A stretch of DNA of 64,000 nt from assembly GCA_028819345.1 (NCBI GenBank), contig JAPPLW010000103.1, forward strand, positions 34,424-98,423, written 5' to 3'. The notes under the pieces were generated by a model. That model had not been told where the DNA came from, searched no databases, and saw only the letters and a list, made by a program, of their open reading frames with translations. Of the stretch, positions 25,003-34,161 are shown in pieces. Numbering within the stretch: the first letter of the stretch is position 1; each line of letters opens with the position of its first letter. The translations under genes were made by a program, and so were the position numbers. This stretch comes from a bacterium. GTDB lineage: Bacteria > Actinomycetota > Acidimicrobiia > Spongiisociales > ZC4RG35.

Positions 25003-26235
25003 ATGAAGGGAATGCTCTCGGGTGTGACAGTCCTGGAACTGGGCCAGGTGATCGCCGGCACCTACGGTGGGATGATTCTTGCCGATCTGGGCGCCGAGGT
25101 GATCAAGATCGAGCCTTTCTGGGGCGATGCGGCCCGGAACCCGAAGATCACCCCGGTGGGATCCGAGAGCGCCATTCACCTGCAGATGAACCGCGGGAAG
25201 AAGAGCATGGTGCTGGACCTCAAGAGCGAGGCGGGGCGAGAGATCTTCTGCGACCTCGTGGCCACCTCGGACGTGGTGATCGACAACTTCCGTCCCGGGG
25301 TCATGGAACGGCTGCGGATCGATCCTGAGAGTCTTTCCCGGCACAACCCCCGGATCATCACCGTCTCGATCACCGGCTTCGGCGCCACCGGGCCTGCCCG
25401 CGACCGTCCGGCCTTCGATCTGGTGGTGCAGGCTTACAGCGGCCTGCTGGACATGACCGGCCCCGGAGACGGACCCCCGGCGCGGGTTGGGATCCCCATA
25501 GCCGACATTTGCGGCGGGATCTTCACCGCCCTGGCGGTACTGGGCGCCCTGGTGGGCCGGGAGCTTCATGGAGAGGGCCAGCACGCCGACATCTCGATGC
25601 TCGATGCTTTGGTTTCCATGCTCTCCTATGACGCCTTCGACCACCTGAACACCGGGGCGGTGATCGAGCGGCGGGGGACCGCCCATGCTCACATCGTGCC
25701 TTGGCAGGCCCTGGAGGTGAGGGATGGCTTCGTGGTGGTGGCAGCCCGGGGCGACAAGTTCTGGAGAAACCTGTGTGACGCCATTGGGCGTCCCGACCTC
25801 AAGGAAGACCCGCGCACAAGGGACAACGCCGCCCGCCTGGAGCACCGGTCCTTCGTGGAGGAGATCCTGACCACCGAGTTCGCTCGCCGGACCAAGGCCG
25901 AATGGATGGAGATGACGGAGACATACGATCTCCCGGTGGCTCCGGTCAATGACATCGCCGAGGTGTTCACAGACCCACAGGTCCTGGCGAGGGACATGGT
26001 GCGGCAGTACCGGCACCCCGTCCTGGGTGACCTCTCCTACCTGACCAGCCCCGTGAAGCTCAGCCGCTGGCGCCATCCGAACCAGTCCGCCCCCATGCTG
26101 GGTGAGCACACCGCCGAGGTACTGATGAAGAAGATGAACTACTCGCCCGAAGCGATCGAGGGGCTGGTCGACCAGGGCGTGGTGCACACGGCCGGGGACC
26201 ATGACGGGAGAGTGGCTGCAGGGGTGGGATCATGA
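25003..26235 (+). CDS. class III (CaiB/BaiF-type) CoA-transferase
   Basis: A 410-residue formyl-CoA transferase-like enzyme. It begins LSGVTVLELGQVIAGTYGGMILADLGAEVIKIEPFWGDAAR, the family's N-terminal signature. The RGKKSMVLDLKSEAGR and GFGATGPARDRPAFDLVVQAYSGL blocks follow. The catalytic Asp region reads VGIPIADICGGIFTALAVLGAL, with an Asp at the expected place. It should activate a carboxylate by moving CoA from another acyl-CoA. A 45-nt gap separates it from the first cassette, and its stop overlaps the E1 alpha gene (ATGA). Confidence 0.93.
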   Translation: MKGMLSGVTVLELGQVIAGTYGGMILADLGAEVIKIEPFWGDAARNPKITPVGSESAIHLQMNRGKKSMVLDLKSEAGREIFCDLVATSDVVIDNFRPGVMERLRIDPESLSRHNPRIITVSITGFGATGPARDRPAFDLVVQAYSGLLDMTGPGDGPPARVGIPIADICGGIFTALAVLGALVGRELHGEGQHADISMLDALVSMLSYDAFDHLNTGAVIERRGTAHAHIVPWQALEVRDGFVVVAARGDKFWRNLCDAIGRPDLKEDPRTRDNAARLEHRSFVEEILTTEFARRTKAEWMEMTETYDLPVAPVNDIAEVFTDPQVLARDMVRQYRHPVLGDLSYLTSPVKLSRWRHPNQSAPMLGEHTAEVLMKKMNYSPEAIEGLVDQGVVHTAGDHDGRVAAGVGS

Positions 26236-27275
26236 CCGAAGGCGCCGGCCTCATCTCCTCGGTCACCTCGCCTCCCGTAAGCGACCGGGGCGACGGCTCC
26301 CCAGAGAGAGATGACGATCTTCACGGCTTGAACGACGCCCAACTCCTCGACATCTTCAAGACCATGTACACCATCCGGCGTTTCGAGGTTACGATGGAAC
26401 GCGCCCATCTGGCCGGAGACCTGTATGGGCCTTTCCACTCCTCGATGGGACAGGAGGCGATCCCGGCAGGGGTGTGCGCCGCTCTCCGGACCGATGACGT
26501 GGTCACCTCCACTCATCGCGGCCACGGGCATGCGATTGCAAAGGGCGCCGAACTCGGACCGATCTGCGCTGAACTGTGGGGCAGGGCCACGGGGTACTGC
26601 GGGGGAAAGGGCGGATCGATGCACATCGTCAGCACCGAGCACGGGTTCATCGGTCAGAGTCCGATCATCGGAGGGAGCGGCCTGCTCGCCACCGGAGCGG
26701 CCCTGAGTTTCGACCTGACGGGGGATCCACGCGTGGCGGTGGCCTTCATGGGGGACGGGGCGGTCGGCCAGGGGGTCTTTCACGAGACGCTCAACCTGGC
26801 GGCCATCTGGCGCCTGCCTGCGGTGTTCGTGGTGGAGAACAACGGATACGCTCATTCCTTCCGGGCCGACCAGATGCAGCTGAACCCCGATATCGCGTCG
26901 CGGGCGGAAGGCTACGGGATGCCGGGGGTGGTGGTGGACGGGATCGACGTCTTCTCGGTGTATGCGGCGGCGGAGGCCGCGGTGGCCAGGGCGCGAGCCG
27001 GGGATGGCCCGACCCTGATCGAGGCCAAGTGCTACCGGTGGCGCGGGCACAATCTGGGCGACGCCGAGCATCTCTACCGGGAACGACAGGAGGTGGAGGA
27101 GGCCCGCGGGGACGATCCTCTCCAACGCTTCCGCCAGGCTGTGTCCCGCCGGCTGGAGCCCGCCGCCCTCGCCGGTGTGGAGGCCGCCGTGGACAAGGAG
27201 ATCGATGATGCGGCCAGGTTCGCCGCCGAGTCTCCGTCGGCTGATCCCCGAACCGCGCTGGAGGGGAGCTACTGA
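26232..27275 (+). CDS. 2-oxoacid/acetoin dehydrogenase E1 component, alpha subunit
   Basis: A 347-residue thiamin diphosphate enzyme subunit. The TPP motif is clear: GDGAVGQGVFHETLNLAAIWRLPAVFVVENN (GDG...NN with normal spacing). Conserved HSSMGQEAIPAGVC, THRGHGHAIAKGA and GGKGGSMHI blocks place it with pyruvate/acetoin E1 alpha (PdhA/AcoA). The N-terminal 25 residues are low complexity. It works with the E1 beta encoded immediately downstream (TGATG overlap) and the E2 at 34945. No E3 (lipoamide dehydrogenase) is encoded in the window, so the complex must borrow one. The 2-oxo substrate is unknown. Confidence 0.93.
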   Translation: MTEGAGLISSVTSPPVSDRGDGSPERDDDLHGLNDAQLLDIFKTMYTIRRFEVTMERAHLAGDLYGPFHSSMGQEAIPAGVCAALRTDDVVTSTHRGHGHAIAKGAELGPICAELWGRATGYCGGKGGSMHIVSTEHGFIGQSPIIGGSGLLATGAALSFDLTGDPRVAVAFMGDGAVGQGVFHETLNLAAIWRLPAVFVVENNGYAHSFRADQMQLNPDIASRAEGYGMPGVVVDGIDVFSVYAAAEAAVARARAGDGPTLIEAKCYRWRGHNLGDAEHLYRERQEVEEARGDDPLQRFRQAVSRRLEPAALAGVEAAVDKEIDDAARFAAESPSADPRTALEGSY

Positions 27276-28267
27276 TGCGGGAGATCACCTTCATCGAGGC
27301 AGTGCGGGAGGCCCAGGCCGAGGCGCTGGTCTCCGACGACCGGGTGTTCATCATGGGCCAGGAGATCGGTTCCTACGGAGGGGTGTTCCGCGCCACCCAG
27401 GACTTCGTTCGCCGATTCGGCGATCACCGGGTACGCGACATGCCGATCGCCGAGCAGTCCATGCTGGGCGCTGGGGTGGGAGCGGCGGTGATGGGGATGC
27501 GGCCCATCGTCGAGGTCATGTTCATGGACTTCGTCGCCTGCGGGATGGACGCCATCGTGAATCACGCCGCCAAGATGCGCTACATGTCCGGTGACCAACT
27601 GCGGGCGCCGATGGTAATCCGGACCCAGGGGGGCTCCGGCACCCACCACGGCTCGCAGCACTCCCAGACCCTGGAGAGTTGGTTCCTGCACGTCCCCGGC
27701 CTGGCGGTGGTGGTGCCCTCCGTTCCCCAGGACGTCAAAGGGCTCTTCAAGACCTCGGTGGAACTGGAGCATCCGGTGCTGTTCGTCGAGCACCGGGCCC
27801 TTTACAGGACCACGGGACCGGTCACCGACCCGGTGGCGCCCATCCCGCTAGGAGAGGGAGTCGTCAGGCGTCGAGGGGAGGACGTCACCGTGGCTGCGGT
27901 GGGCAAGTCCGTCCATCAGGCCCTGGCGGCGGCCCTGGAGTTGGAGGAGGAGGGCGTGTCGGTGGAGGTGATCGACCTGAGGACCCTGGTGCCCATGGAC
28001 GTCGAAATCGTCTTGGAGTCGCTCTCCCGCACCCATCGGTTGGTGGTGGCCCACGAAGCCGTGGAGAGAGGCGGCTGGGCGGGGGAGTTGGTTGCCAGGG
28101 TGGTGGCCGAGGGGTTCGACGAACTGGACGCGCCGCCCCTTCGGGCCGGCAGCAAGGCGACTCCCATTCCCTTCGCCCGCGAACTGGAAGCGGCCATGAT
28201 CTCGGACGAGCGCCTGATCGCCAGGCGGATCCGGGAAAGTCTCGACCTGGCGGAGTACCCGGCATGA
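27275..28267 (+). CDS. 2-oxoacid/acetoin dehydrogenase E1 component, beta subunit
   Basis: A 330-residue transketolase-like beta subunit. The family motifs FIEAVREAQAEALVSDDRVFIMGQEIG and GGVFRATQDFVRRFGDHRVRDMPIAEQSMLGAGVGAAVMGMRPIVEVMF (acidic residue contacting TPP, typically E in IAEQ) are present, followed by the C-terminal transketolase domain with VSVEVIDLRTLVPMDVE. It pairs with E1 alpha. Its stop overlaps the second hyuA by ATGA, which shows that the dehydrogenase genes are embedded in the same transcript rather than a separate operon. Confidence 0.93.
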   Translation: MREITFIEAVREAQAEALVSDDRVFIMGQEIGSYGGVFRATQDFVRRFGDHRVRDMPIAEQSMLGAGVGAAVMGMRPIVEVMFMDFVACGMDAIVNHAAKMRYMSGDQLRAPMVIRTQGGSGTHHGSQHSQTLESWFLHVPGLAVVVPSVPQDVKGLFKTSVELEHPVLFVEHRALYRTTGPVTDPVAPIPLGEGVVRRRGEDVTVAAVGKSVHQALAAALELEEEGVSVEVIDLRTLVPMDVEIVLESLSRTHRLVVAHEAVERGGWAGELVARVVAEGFDELDAPPLRAGSKATPIPFARELEAAMISDERLIARRIRESLDLAEYPA

Positions 28268-30294
28268 CCAGGGCGGCGGTCGACATTGGGGGGACCTTCA
28301 CCGACGTGGTGACGATCGACGAGTCCACCGGCCGCCTGGTCCAGGCAAAGGCCCTGACCACCTACCCCGATCCGACTCCCGGGTTTCTGGCGGCCCTCGC
28401 CAAAGCCACCGACCGCGACCGGTTGGAGACCGTCGGGTACGGCACCACGTTGGCCACCAATGCGGTCCTCACCCGCTCCGGAGCCAAGACTGCGCTTCTG
28501 ACCACCCGGGGTTTCCGCGATGTGCTGGAAATACGTCGAACCCACCGCTCCACTCTCTTTGACATCTACGAGGAGATCCCCGCGCCGATCGTGCCCCGGC
28601 CCCTCCGGTTCGAGATCCCCGAGAGGACCGCAGCGGATGGCAGCGAGGTGACGCCCCTCGACGAGCAGGCGGTCCGGGCCGTAGCCCGGAAGATCCGTCG
28701 AGCAGGGGTGGAGTCGATCGCGGTCTCCTACCTCTTCTCCTTCATGAACCCGGCCCATGAGCTGCGTACCCGGCAAATCCTGGCCGAGGAACTGCCCGAC
28801 CTCTCCGCCGACATAACCATCTCCTCGGAGGCGCTTCCCCTCCATCGCGAGTACGAGCGCACCAGCACCACGGTGATGAACGCCTATCTGACTCCCCTGG
28901 TGAGGAGCTATTTCAGCCGGCTCCGCGCCGAGTTGGCGGAGAGCAAGCTGTATGTGTGGTTGCAGATGATGCAGTCCAACGGCGGTTTGGTGCGCCCCGA
29001 CCGGGCTGCCTCTTTTCCCATCCTGACCCTTCTGTCGGGACCGGCCGGGGGTGTGATGGCCTCCGCCTATCTCGGACGGTTGCTGGGGGAGACCCATCTG
29101 CTCACCCTGGACATGGGTGGGACGAGTTGTGATGTGGCCGGCATCACCGGCGGTGAGCCCGACACCCGCCTCGACTTCGAGATCGGCGGTTATTCGGTGT
29201 CGTACCCCACTCTGGACATCCACACCGTGGGCGCCGGCGGGGGGAGCATCGCCAAGGTGGATGGCTTCGGGAGGGTGTCGGTGGGCCCGGATTCGGCCGG
29301 ATCGGATCCCGGACCGGCCTGCTACGGCCGGGGAGGGGAGCTGCCCACCGTTACCGACGCCAACCTGGTGTTGGGCGTCTACGACCCGGACTTTCAAATG
29401 GGCGGTGAGATATACCCCGACATCGACCTGGCGGCGCGCGCTATTGAAGAGCATGTCGGGAAGCCCTTGGGGATCTCGGTGGTCGACGCGGCGGTGGGGA
29501 TCGTCAGGCTGGTCAATGCCAACATGATGCACGCCCTGCGCACCGTCTCCATCGAGCGGGGCCGGGACCCCCGCGACTTCGCGCTGGTGCCTTTCGGCGG
29601 CGCGGGACCCACCCACGGGGTGCACATCGCCGAGGAACTCGCCCTGCGCCGGGTGGTGATTCCCCCCATCCCGGGCTGCAACTCGGCACTGGGGATCCTC
29701 GCTTCCGACGTCCGGCACGACCTGGTGGCCACCCTCCGGGCCCGTGTGGCCCGTCTGGATCCCTCGGAACTGGGAGAGACGCTCTCGGAGCTGGCCTCCG
29801 AGGCGCGACGGGAACTGGAGGAAGACAGCATCCCGCAGGAGAACCGGACCCTCCGGGCCAGCCTCGACATGCGCTACGCCGGTCAGGCCTATGAACTGAA
29901 CGTGCCCCTCGCATCGCTTAGCCCCGATGTTTCCACCCTGAGCCGGGCGATCGCCGACTTTCACCTTGCTCACCGAACCCGATATGGCCACTCGCTGGGA
30001 GACGACCTGGTCGACCTGGTGAATGTGAGGCTCACCGGCCTCGGGGCAACGCCCAAACCGCTGTTGGGCGGGGACGCCGCTGCATCGGGTGAGGCCGAGC
30101 CCCGTAACCGTCGCCGGGTGGTCTCGGTCCAGGGTGAGGCGGAGATGGTGCCCGTCTATCAACGGGAGGACCTCGAGCCGGGGCAGCGGGTGGCCACCCC
30201 TTCGGTGATCCAGCAGTTGGATTCCACCACCTACCTGCCCTTCGGCGAGGTCCGGGTGCATGACACGGGCGCCATAGTGGTGGACCTGCCATGA
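28264..30294 (+). CDS. hyuA: hydantoinase/oxoprolinase subunit A, copy 2
   Basis: A 676-residue HyuA paralogue. The track ORF begins at 27679 within E1 beta; the first roughly 195 residues there are a shadow. The start is the ATG at 28264 (ATGA with the E1 beta stop), giving TRAAVDIGGTFTDVVTIDE. Second nucleotide motif: LDMGGTSCDVAGI. Conserved GYGTTLATNAVLTRSGAKTALLTTRGF and ERGRDPRDFALVPFGGAGPTHG blocks are present. By eye the identity to copy 1 is moderate (very roughly 40%), so this is an old duplication or independent acquisition, consistent with a different but related substrate. Confidence 0.93.
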   Translation: MTRAAVDIGGTFTDVVTIDESTGRLVQAKALTTYPDPTPGFLAALAKATDRDRLETVGYGTTLATNAVLTRSGAKTALLTTRGFRDVLEIRRTHRSTLFDIYEEIPAPIVPRPLRFEIPERTAADGSEVTPLDEQAVRAVARKIRRAGVESIAVSYLFSFMNPAHELRTRQILAEELPDLSADITISSEALPLHREYERTSTTVMNAYLTPLVRSYFSRLRAELAESKLYVWLQMMQSNGGLVRPDRAASFPILTLLSGPAGGVMASAYLGRLLGETHLLTLDMGGTSCDVAGITGGEPDTRLDFEIGGYSVSYPTLDIHTVGAGGGSIAKVDGFGRVSVGPDSAGSDPGPACYGRGGELPTVTDANLVLGVYDPDFQMGGEIYPDIDLAARAIEEHVGKPLGISVVDAAVGIVRLVNANMMHALRTVSIERGRDPRDFALVPFGGAGPTHGVHIAEELALRRVVIPPIPGCNSALGILASDVRHDLVATLRARVARLDPSELGETLSELASEARRELEEDSIPQENRTLRASLDMRYAGQAYELNVPLASLSPDVSTLSRAIADFHLAHRTRYGHSLGDDLVDLVNVRLTGLGATPKPLLGGDAAASGEAEPRNRRRVVSVQGEAEMVPVYQREDLEPGQRVATPSVIQQLDSTTYLPFGEVRVHDTGAIVVDLP

Positions 30295-32060
30295 GCCGTC
30301 ACCAGGTTGATCCGGTCACCGTAGAGGTGGTTACCAGCGGTTTGGCCGCCGGGGCCAGGGAGATGGGCATCACGATGCGACAGACGTCGAGTTCCACCAT
30401 CTTCAACGAAGGCAACGACTACTCCTGTGGGATCTTCAATGCCCAGACCGAGCTGGTCAGCCACGGGGAGTTCTTGCCCATCCATCTCGGCTCTCTTCCC
30501 TATTCGGTGAACTACTCCATCGACGAGGTGGGCGCCGACCAGTTCCGCCCGGGAGATTCCATCATCCTCAACGATCCCTTCCGGGGCGGGTCGCACCTGC
30601 CGGATGTGACGATGGTGACGCCGATCTTCTACGAGGGCAGGTTGATCGGCTGGGGGGCCAACCGGGCCCACCACCTGGACGTGGGGGGAACGGTGCCGGG
30701 CAGTTTCTACGCGCAGGCGCGGGAGAACTACCAGGAGGGTCTCCGCATCCCTCCGGTGAGGTTGATCAAGGAGGGGGAGATCGACGAGGAGATCATGCAG
30801 ATGATCCTGGCCAACGTGCGACTCCCCAAGAACATGCGGTCGGACCTCCTGAGCCAGGTGTCGGCCAACCTCACCGCCCGCCGCCGCCTGATCGAGTTGG
30901 TGGAGCGGTATGGACTGGAGACCGTGGAGCAATGCATGGCGATCGAGATGGACAACTCCGAGCGCCGGATCCGGGCGGCGATCGCCGGATGGCCGGACGG
31001 CGACTATTACGCCGAGGACTCCATGGACAACGACGGGATAACCGACGTTCCCCGCACGGTGAGGGTGACGGTGAAGGTGCGGGGTGACGGGGTGGTGGTG
31101 GACTTCACCGGGACCGATTCTCAGGTGGAGGGGCCCCTCAACAGCGTTCTGGGCTACACCGCCTCGGGTGTCTACATGACCATTCAGGCTGCAACCGATC
31201 CCACCATCCCGCCCAATGGGGGGTGTTACCGCCCGGTGGAGATCGTCGCTCCCAAGGGCACGATCGTCAACCCCGTCTTTCCCGCCGCCTGCACGGGTGG
31301 CAACGAGATCGTCTCGGTGATCCACAACGCCGTGTACCGGGCCCTGGCGGAGATCCCCCGCGACATCCCCAACCCGGTCCGGCTGATGGCCGCCGATCAG
31401 GGATCATCCAACAATCTGTTTCTGAGCGGGTTCGGTGAGGACGGAGAGCGATTCGTTCTCTACGAGTACCCCGAGGGTGGATGGGGAGGGGCCGAAGGCC
31501 GCGACGGCCAGAGCGCCATCTACTCGATTGTCGGCAACACCTGGAACCTCCCGGTGGAGGCGATCGAGATGAGGTACCCGCTCCGCATCGACCGCTACGA
31601 ACTGCGTCAGGACTCGGGGGGTCCCGGAGAGTGGAGGGGAGGGCTGTCGGTGAGACGCGACTACCGGCTGCTTGCCCCCACCGGGGAGTTGTCGGTGCTG
31701 GGCAACCGGGTGAGAGTCCCCCCTTACGGTCTGTTCGGCGGCCACCACGGGGCCCCTGCCCGGTACCGGATCGATGCCGGCACGCCCACCGAACGGCTGG
31801 CGGCACCCGAGTTCGGCGCCAAGAAGTCGATGGTTCCCCTGGAGCGAGACCAGGTGGTGAACCAGGAGACAGCAGGTGGCGGCGGATACGGCGATCCGTT
31901 GGACCGGGACCCGGAAGCGGTGGCCCGCGATGTCGAATACGAATACATCTCCCGCAGGAGCGCCTTCGAGGACTACGGGGTGGTGCTGGACGACGAGGGT
32001 GTGCTCGACCGGAAGGGAACTGACTCCCGCCGGGAAACTCTCAGGGCAAACCGAAGGTGA
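30291..32060 (+). CDS. hyuB: hydantoinase/oxoprolinase subunit B, copy 2
   Basis: A 589-residue HyuB partner of the second HyuA, starting in an ATGA overlap. Family landmarks: VDPVTVEVVTSGLAAGAREMGITMRQTSSSTIFNEGNDYSCGIF, GDSIILNDPFRGGSHLPDVTMVTPIF, and the C-terminal GGGYGDPLDRDPEAVARDVEYEYIS. The N-terminal half resembles N-methylhydantoinase/acetone carboxylase-type B subunits. It is slightly shorter than copy 1. The downstream PLP enzyme starts at a GTG overlapping its TGA (GTGA). Confidence 0.93.
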   Translation: MSRHQVDPVTVEVVTSGLAAGAREMGITMRQTSSSTIFNEGNDYSCGIFNAQTELVSHGEFLPIHLGSLPYSVNYSIDEVGADQFRPGDSIILNDPFRGGSHLPDVTMVTPIFYEGRLIGWGANRAHHLDVGGTVPGSFYAQARENYQEGLRIPPVRLIKEGEIDEEIMQMILANVRLPKNMRSDLLSQVSANLTARRRLIELVERYGLETVEQCMAIEMDNSERRIRAAIAGWPDGDYYAEDSMDNDGITDVPRTVRVTVKVRGDGVVVDFTGTDSQVEGPLNSVLGYTASGVYMTIQAATDPTIPPNGGCYRPVEIVAPKGTIVNPVFPAACTGGNEIVSVIHNAVYRALAEIPRDIPNPVRLMAADQGSSNNLFLSGFGEDGERFVLYEYPEGGWGGAEGRDGQSAIYSIVGNTWNLPVEAIEMRYPLRIDRYELRQDSGGPGEWRGGLSVRRDYRLLAPTGELSVLGNRVRVPPYGLFGGHHGAPARYRIDAGTPTERLAAPEFGAKKSMVPLERDQVVNQETAGGGGYGDPLDRDPEAVARDVEYEYISRRSAFEDYGVVLDDEGVLDRKGTDSRRETLRANRR

Positions 32061-33412
32061 AAGGCGCCGGACACCTCGCTCGGAAGGTCGAAGCCCTGTA
32101 TCGTGACCGCACTCCCGGATCCCGGGCCCTGTGGGAGGAGAGCAGAGGGATCCTGCCCATGGGAGTCTCGGGGGCCGCCAAGTTCTACGAGCCGTACCCG
32201 GTGGCGCTGGCCGCCGGGTCGGGGGGGCATGTGACGGATGTGGACGGAAACGACTATGTGGATCTCCTGATGGGCGCCGGTTCCTCCCTGTTGGGCCATT
32301 CCCATCCCTCCGTGGTCGCGGCGGTACGGGACCAGGTCGGCCGGATGGCCACCGTCCTGGCGCCCGCTGCGCTCGAGCGGGAGTTTGCCGAGCGAATTCG
32401 GGGGCTGATGCCGTACCTGGAACGTCTGCGTTTTGCCAACACGGGTTCCGAGGCGGTACGGACCGCTCTGCGCGCCGCCCGGGCGGCCACCGGCCGGATG
32501 CGCTATGCCAAGTTCGAGGGCAACTACCACGGGTCTGATGATTACTTTCTCCTGTCTTCGGTCTCGAGGGAGGTGGCGGGTCCTCCCCATCGCCCGAAGC
32601 CGGTCCCCGACTCCGCCGGGATTCCCGACCGCATCCGGGAGGAGACCCTGTTGCTCCCCTACAACGATGTGGAGAACGCGGTGGCGCTCATCTCCGAGCA
32701 TGCCACCGACCTCGCCGCGGTGGTGATGGAGCCAGTGGCTTTCTCCAGCGGCGGAGCGGTGGCTGCCGATCGTCATTTCGCCCGGGCAGTCCGGGACGTC
32801 ACAACCCGGCATGGCATCGTGCTGATCTTCGACGAGGTGGTGACGGGACTGCGCCTGGGAACCGGCGGCGCCCCCGGATACCTGGGCGTGACGCCTGATC
32901 TGTCCTGCATCGGCAAGGCCATCGGCGGAGGCCTGCCGCTGTCGGCGGTGGGTGGGCGAGCCGACATAATGGAAGCCGTGCTGGGCGCCGCGGCCCACGC
33001 CCGCGGCACCCACATCTTCCACTCCGGGACTTTCACCGGTAATCCCGTCTCCCTGGCGGCGGGGATGGCCGTCCTCGACGTCCTGGAGGAGGAACCGGTG
33101 CTCGAGCATATCGACTGGATGGGCGGCAGGCTGCGCTCCACTCTCCAGCAGGTCCTCGACTCCCATGGACGGGGTCACGTGACCGGAGTCGGTTCCATCT
33201 TCCAACTGCACTTCACCGAAGCCCCACCCCGCAACCGACGGGAGATCCTGGCCGGGGACCTGGCCCTGCTGGGCGCGGTTTTGCTCGGCATGTGCGCACA
33301 GGGGATCCTGTGGCCGCCCGTCCACCCCGGGGTGGTCGCCTACCGCCACACCGAATCGGACATCGACCGGACCGCCTCTGGATTGGAGACGGTGCTGGAG
33401 ATGGCGTCATGA
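32057..33412 (+). CDS. class III PLP aminotransferase/glutamate-1-semialdehyde aminomutase-like, copy 2
   Basis: A 451-residue class III PLP enzyme completing the second cassette. Motifs: TPGSRALWEESRGILPMGVSGAAKF, FANTGSEAVRTALRAARAATG, VLIFDEVVTGLRLGTGG and CIGKAIGGGLPLSAVGG (Schiff-base Lys). The GTG start overlaps the hyuB stop. It has the same length as copy 1 but is clearly diverged, so the two probably handle different amino acids or semialdehydes. Alternatives are an omega-aminotransferase, a racemase/epimerase of this fold, or an aminomutase; the sequence alone does not decide. Confidence 0.88.
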   Translation: MKGAGHLARKVEALYRDRTPGSRALWEESRGILPMGVSGAAKFYEPYPVALAAGSGGHVTDVDGNDYVDLLMGAGSSLLGHSHPSVVAAVRDQVGRMATVLAPAALEREFAERIRGLMPYLERLRFANTGSEAVRTALRAARAATGRMRYAKFEGNYHGSDDYFLLSSVSREVAGPPHRPKPVPDSAGIPDRIREETLLLPYNDVENAVALISEHATDLAAVVMEPVAFSSGGAVAADRHFARAVRDVTTRHGIVLIFDEVVTGLRLGTGGAPGYLGVTPDLSCIGKAIGGGLPLSAVGGRADIMEAVLGAAAHARGTHIFHSGTFTGNPVSLAAGMAVLDVLEEEPVLEHIDWMGGRLRSTLQQVLDSHGRGHVTGVGSIFQLHFTEAPPRNRREILAGDLALLGAVLLGMCAQGILWPPVHPGVVAYRHTESDIDRTASGLETVLEMAS

Positions 33413-34161
33413 CCGGCCCCGGGCAGTCAGGGGGCCGCAAGGCCGCCATCCTCACCGGAGCGGGGAGGGGCATCGGCAAGGGGATTGCAACCACCCTGGC
33501 CGAGCGGGGATACGACCTGGTCATCACTTCCCGTACCCGAGAGGACCTGGAGGTGACGGGACGGCTGGTGGAACAGTCCGGAGGCTCGGCGGCGATCGTT
33601 GTCGCGGACCTCAAGGATCCTGACACCCCATCGCTGCTCCTCGAGACGGCTCTCGAACGACACGGTCGCCTGGACGGGCTGGTCAACAACGCGGCCGTCA
33701 ATGTCTTCGCTCCCTTCTGGACCCAGTCCGAGAGCACCCTCGATGAGACCATCGCCACCAATCTCACCGCTCCCTACTTCCTGTGCCAGGCGGCGGCGAA
33801 CTATTGGGTCCAGAACAGCCGGGGAGGGGCAATTGTCAACATCAGTTCGGCGGAGGACACCATCGCCTATCCCGAGCAGGTCCCCTACGCGTGCTCGAAG
33901 GGAGGACTTCTCTCTCTGACCAAGGTTCTGGCCCTGGAATGGGGGCCGTTGGGGATCCGGGTGAACGCGGTCAGTCCCGGTTCGGTCGACACCGAGATGA
34001 CCCCCGACGTCTACCGGCAGGAGGCCCCGAAGCTGATGCCGATCGGTCGCCTCGGGAGACCGGAGGACATCGGCGCCTGTGTCTTCTTCCTGCTGAGCGA
34101 CGACGCCGCCTTCGTCACCGGCACAGCCCTGTATGCCGATGGGGGTTACATGCTGCAATGA
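33409..34161 (+). CDS. short-chain dehydrogenase/reductase, first of pair
   Basis: A 250-residue classical SDR. The track ORF starts at 33292; the ATG at 33409 (ATGA with the preceding stop) is correct. The Rossmann motif is TGAGRGIGKGIA, the NNAAV motif follows, and the catalytic set includes Ser in VNISSAED and YACSKGG (Y-x-x-x-K). The C-terminal FVTGTALYADGGYML ending is typical. It is expected to oxidise or reduce an alcohol/carbonyl with NAD(P). The second SDR follows with an ATGA overlap, as if two sequential redox steps or a heteromeric enzyme were encoded. Confidence 0.92.
   Translation: MTGPGQSGGRKAAILTGAGRGIGKGIATTLAERGYDLVITSRTREDLEVTGRLVEQSGGSAAIVVADLKDPDTPSLLLETALERHGRLDGLVNNAAVNVFAPFWTQSESTLDETIATNLTAPYFLCQAAANYWVQNSRGGAIVNISSAEDTIAYPEQVPYACSKGGLLSLTKVLALEWGPLGIRVNAVSPGSVDTEMTPDVYRQEAPKLMPIGRLGRPEDIGACVFFLLSDDAAFVTGTALYADGGYMLQ

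Noticed and set aside
24082-26202. 706-aa minus-strand ORF opposite the PLP enzyme and CoA-transferase genes
   Set aside because: Antisense shadow caused by high-GC codon usage; its protein is rich in His, Gln, Gly and Pro with no recognisable motif, while the plus strand has clear conserved enzymes.
27916-30261. 781-aa minus-strand ORF opposite hyuA copy 2
   Set aside because: Same antisense-shadow composition; the plus-strand HyuA motifs are unambiguous.
27679-30294. 871-aa ORF suggesting an E1-HyuA fusion
   Set aside because: The extra N-terminal part is a shadow of the E1 beta gene; an ATGA overlap at 28264 marks the real start.
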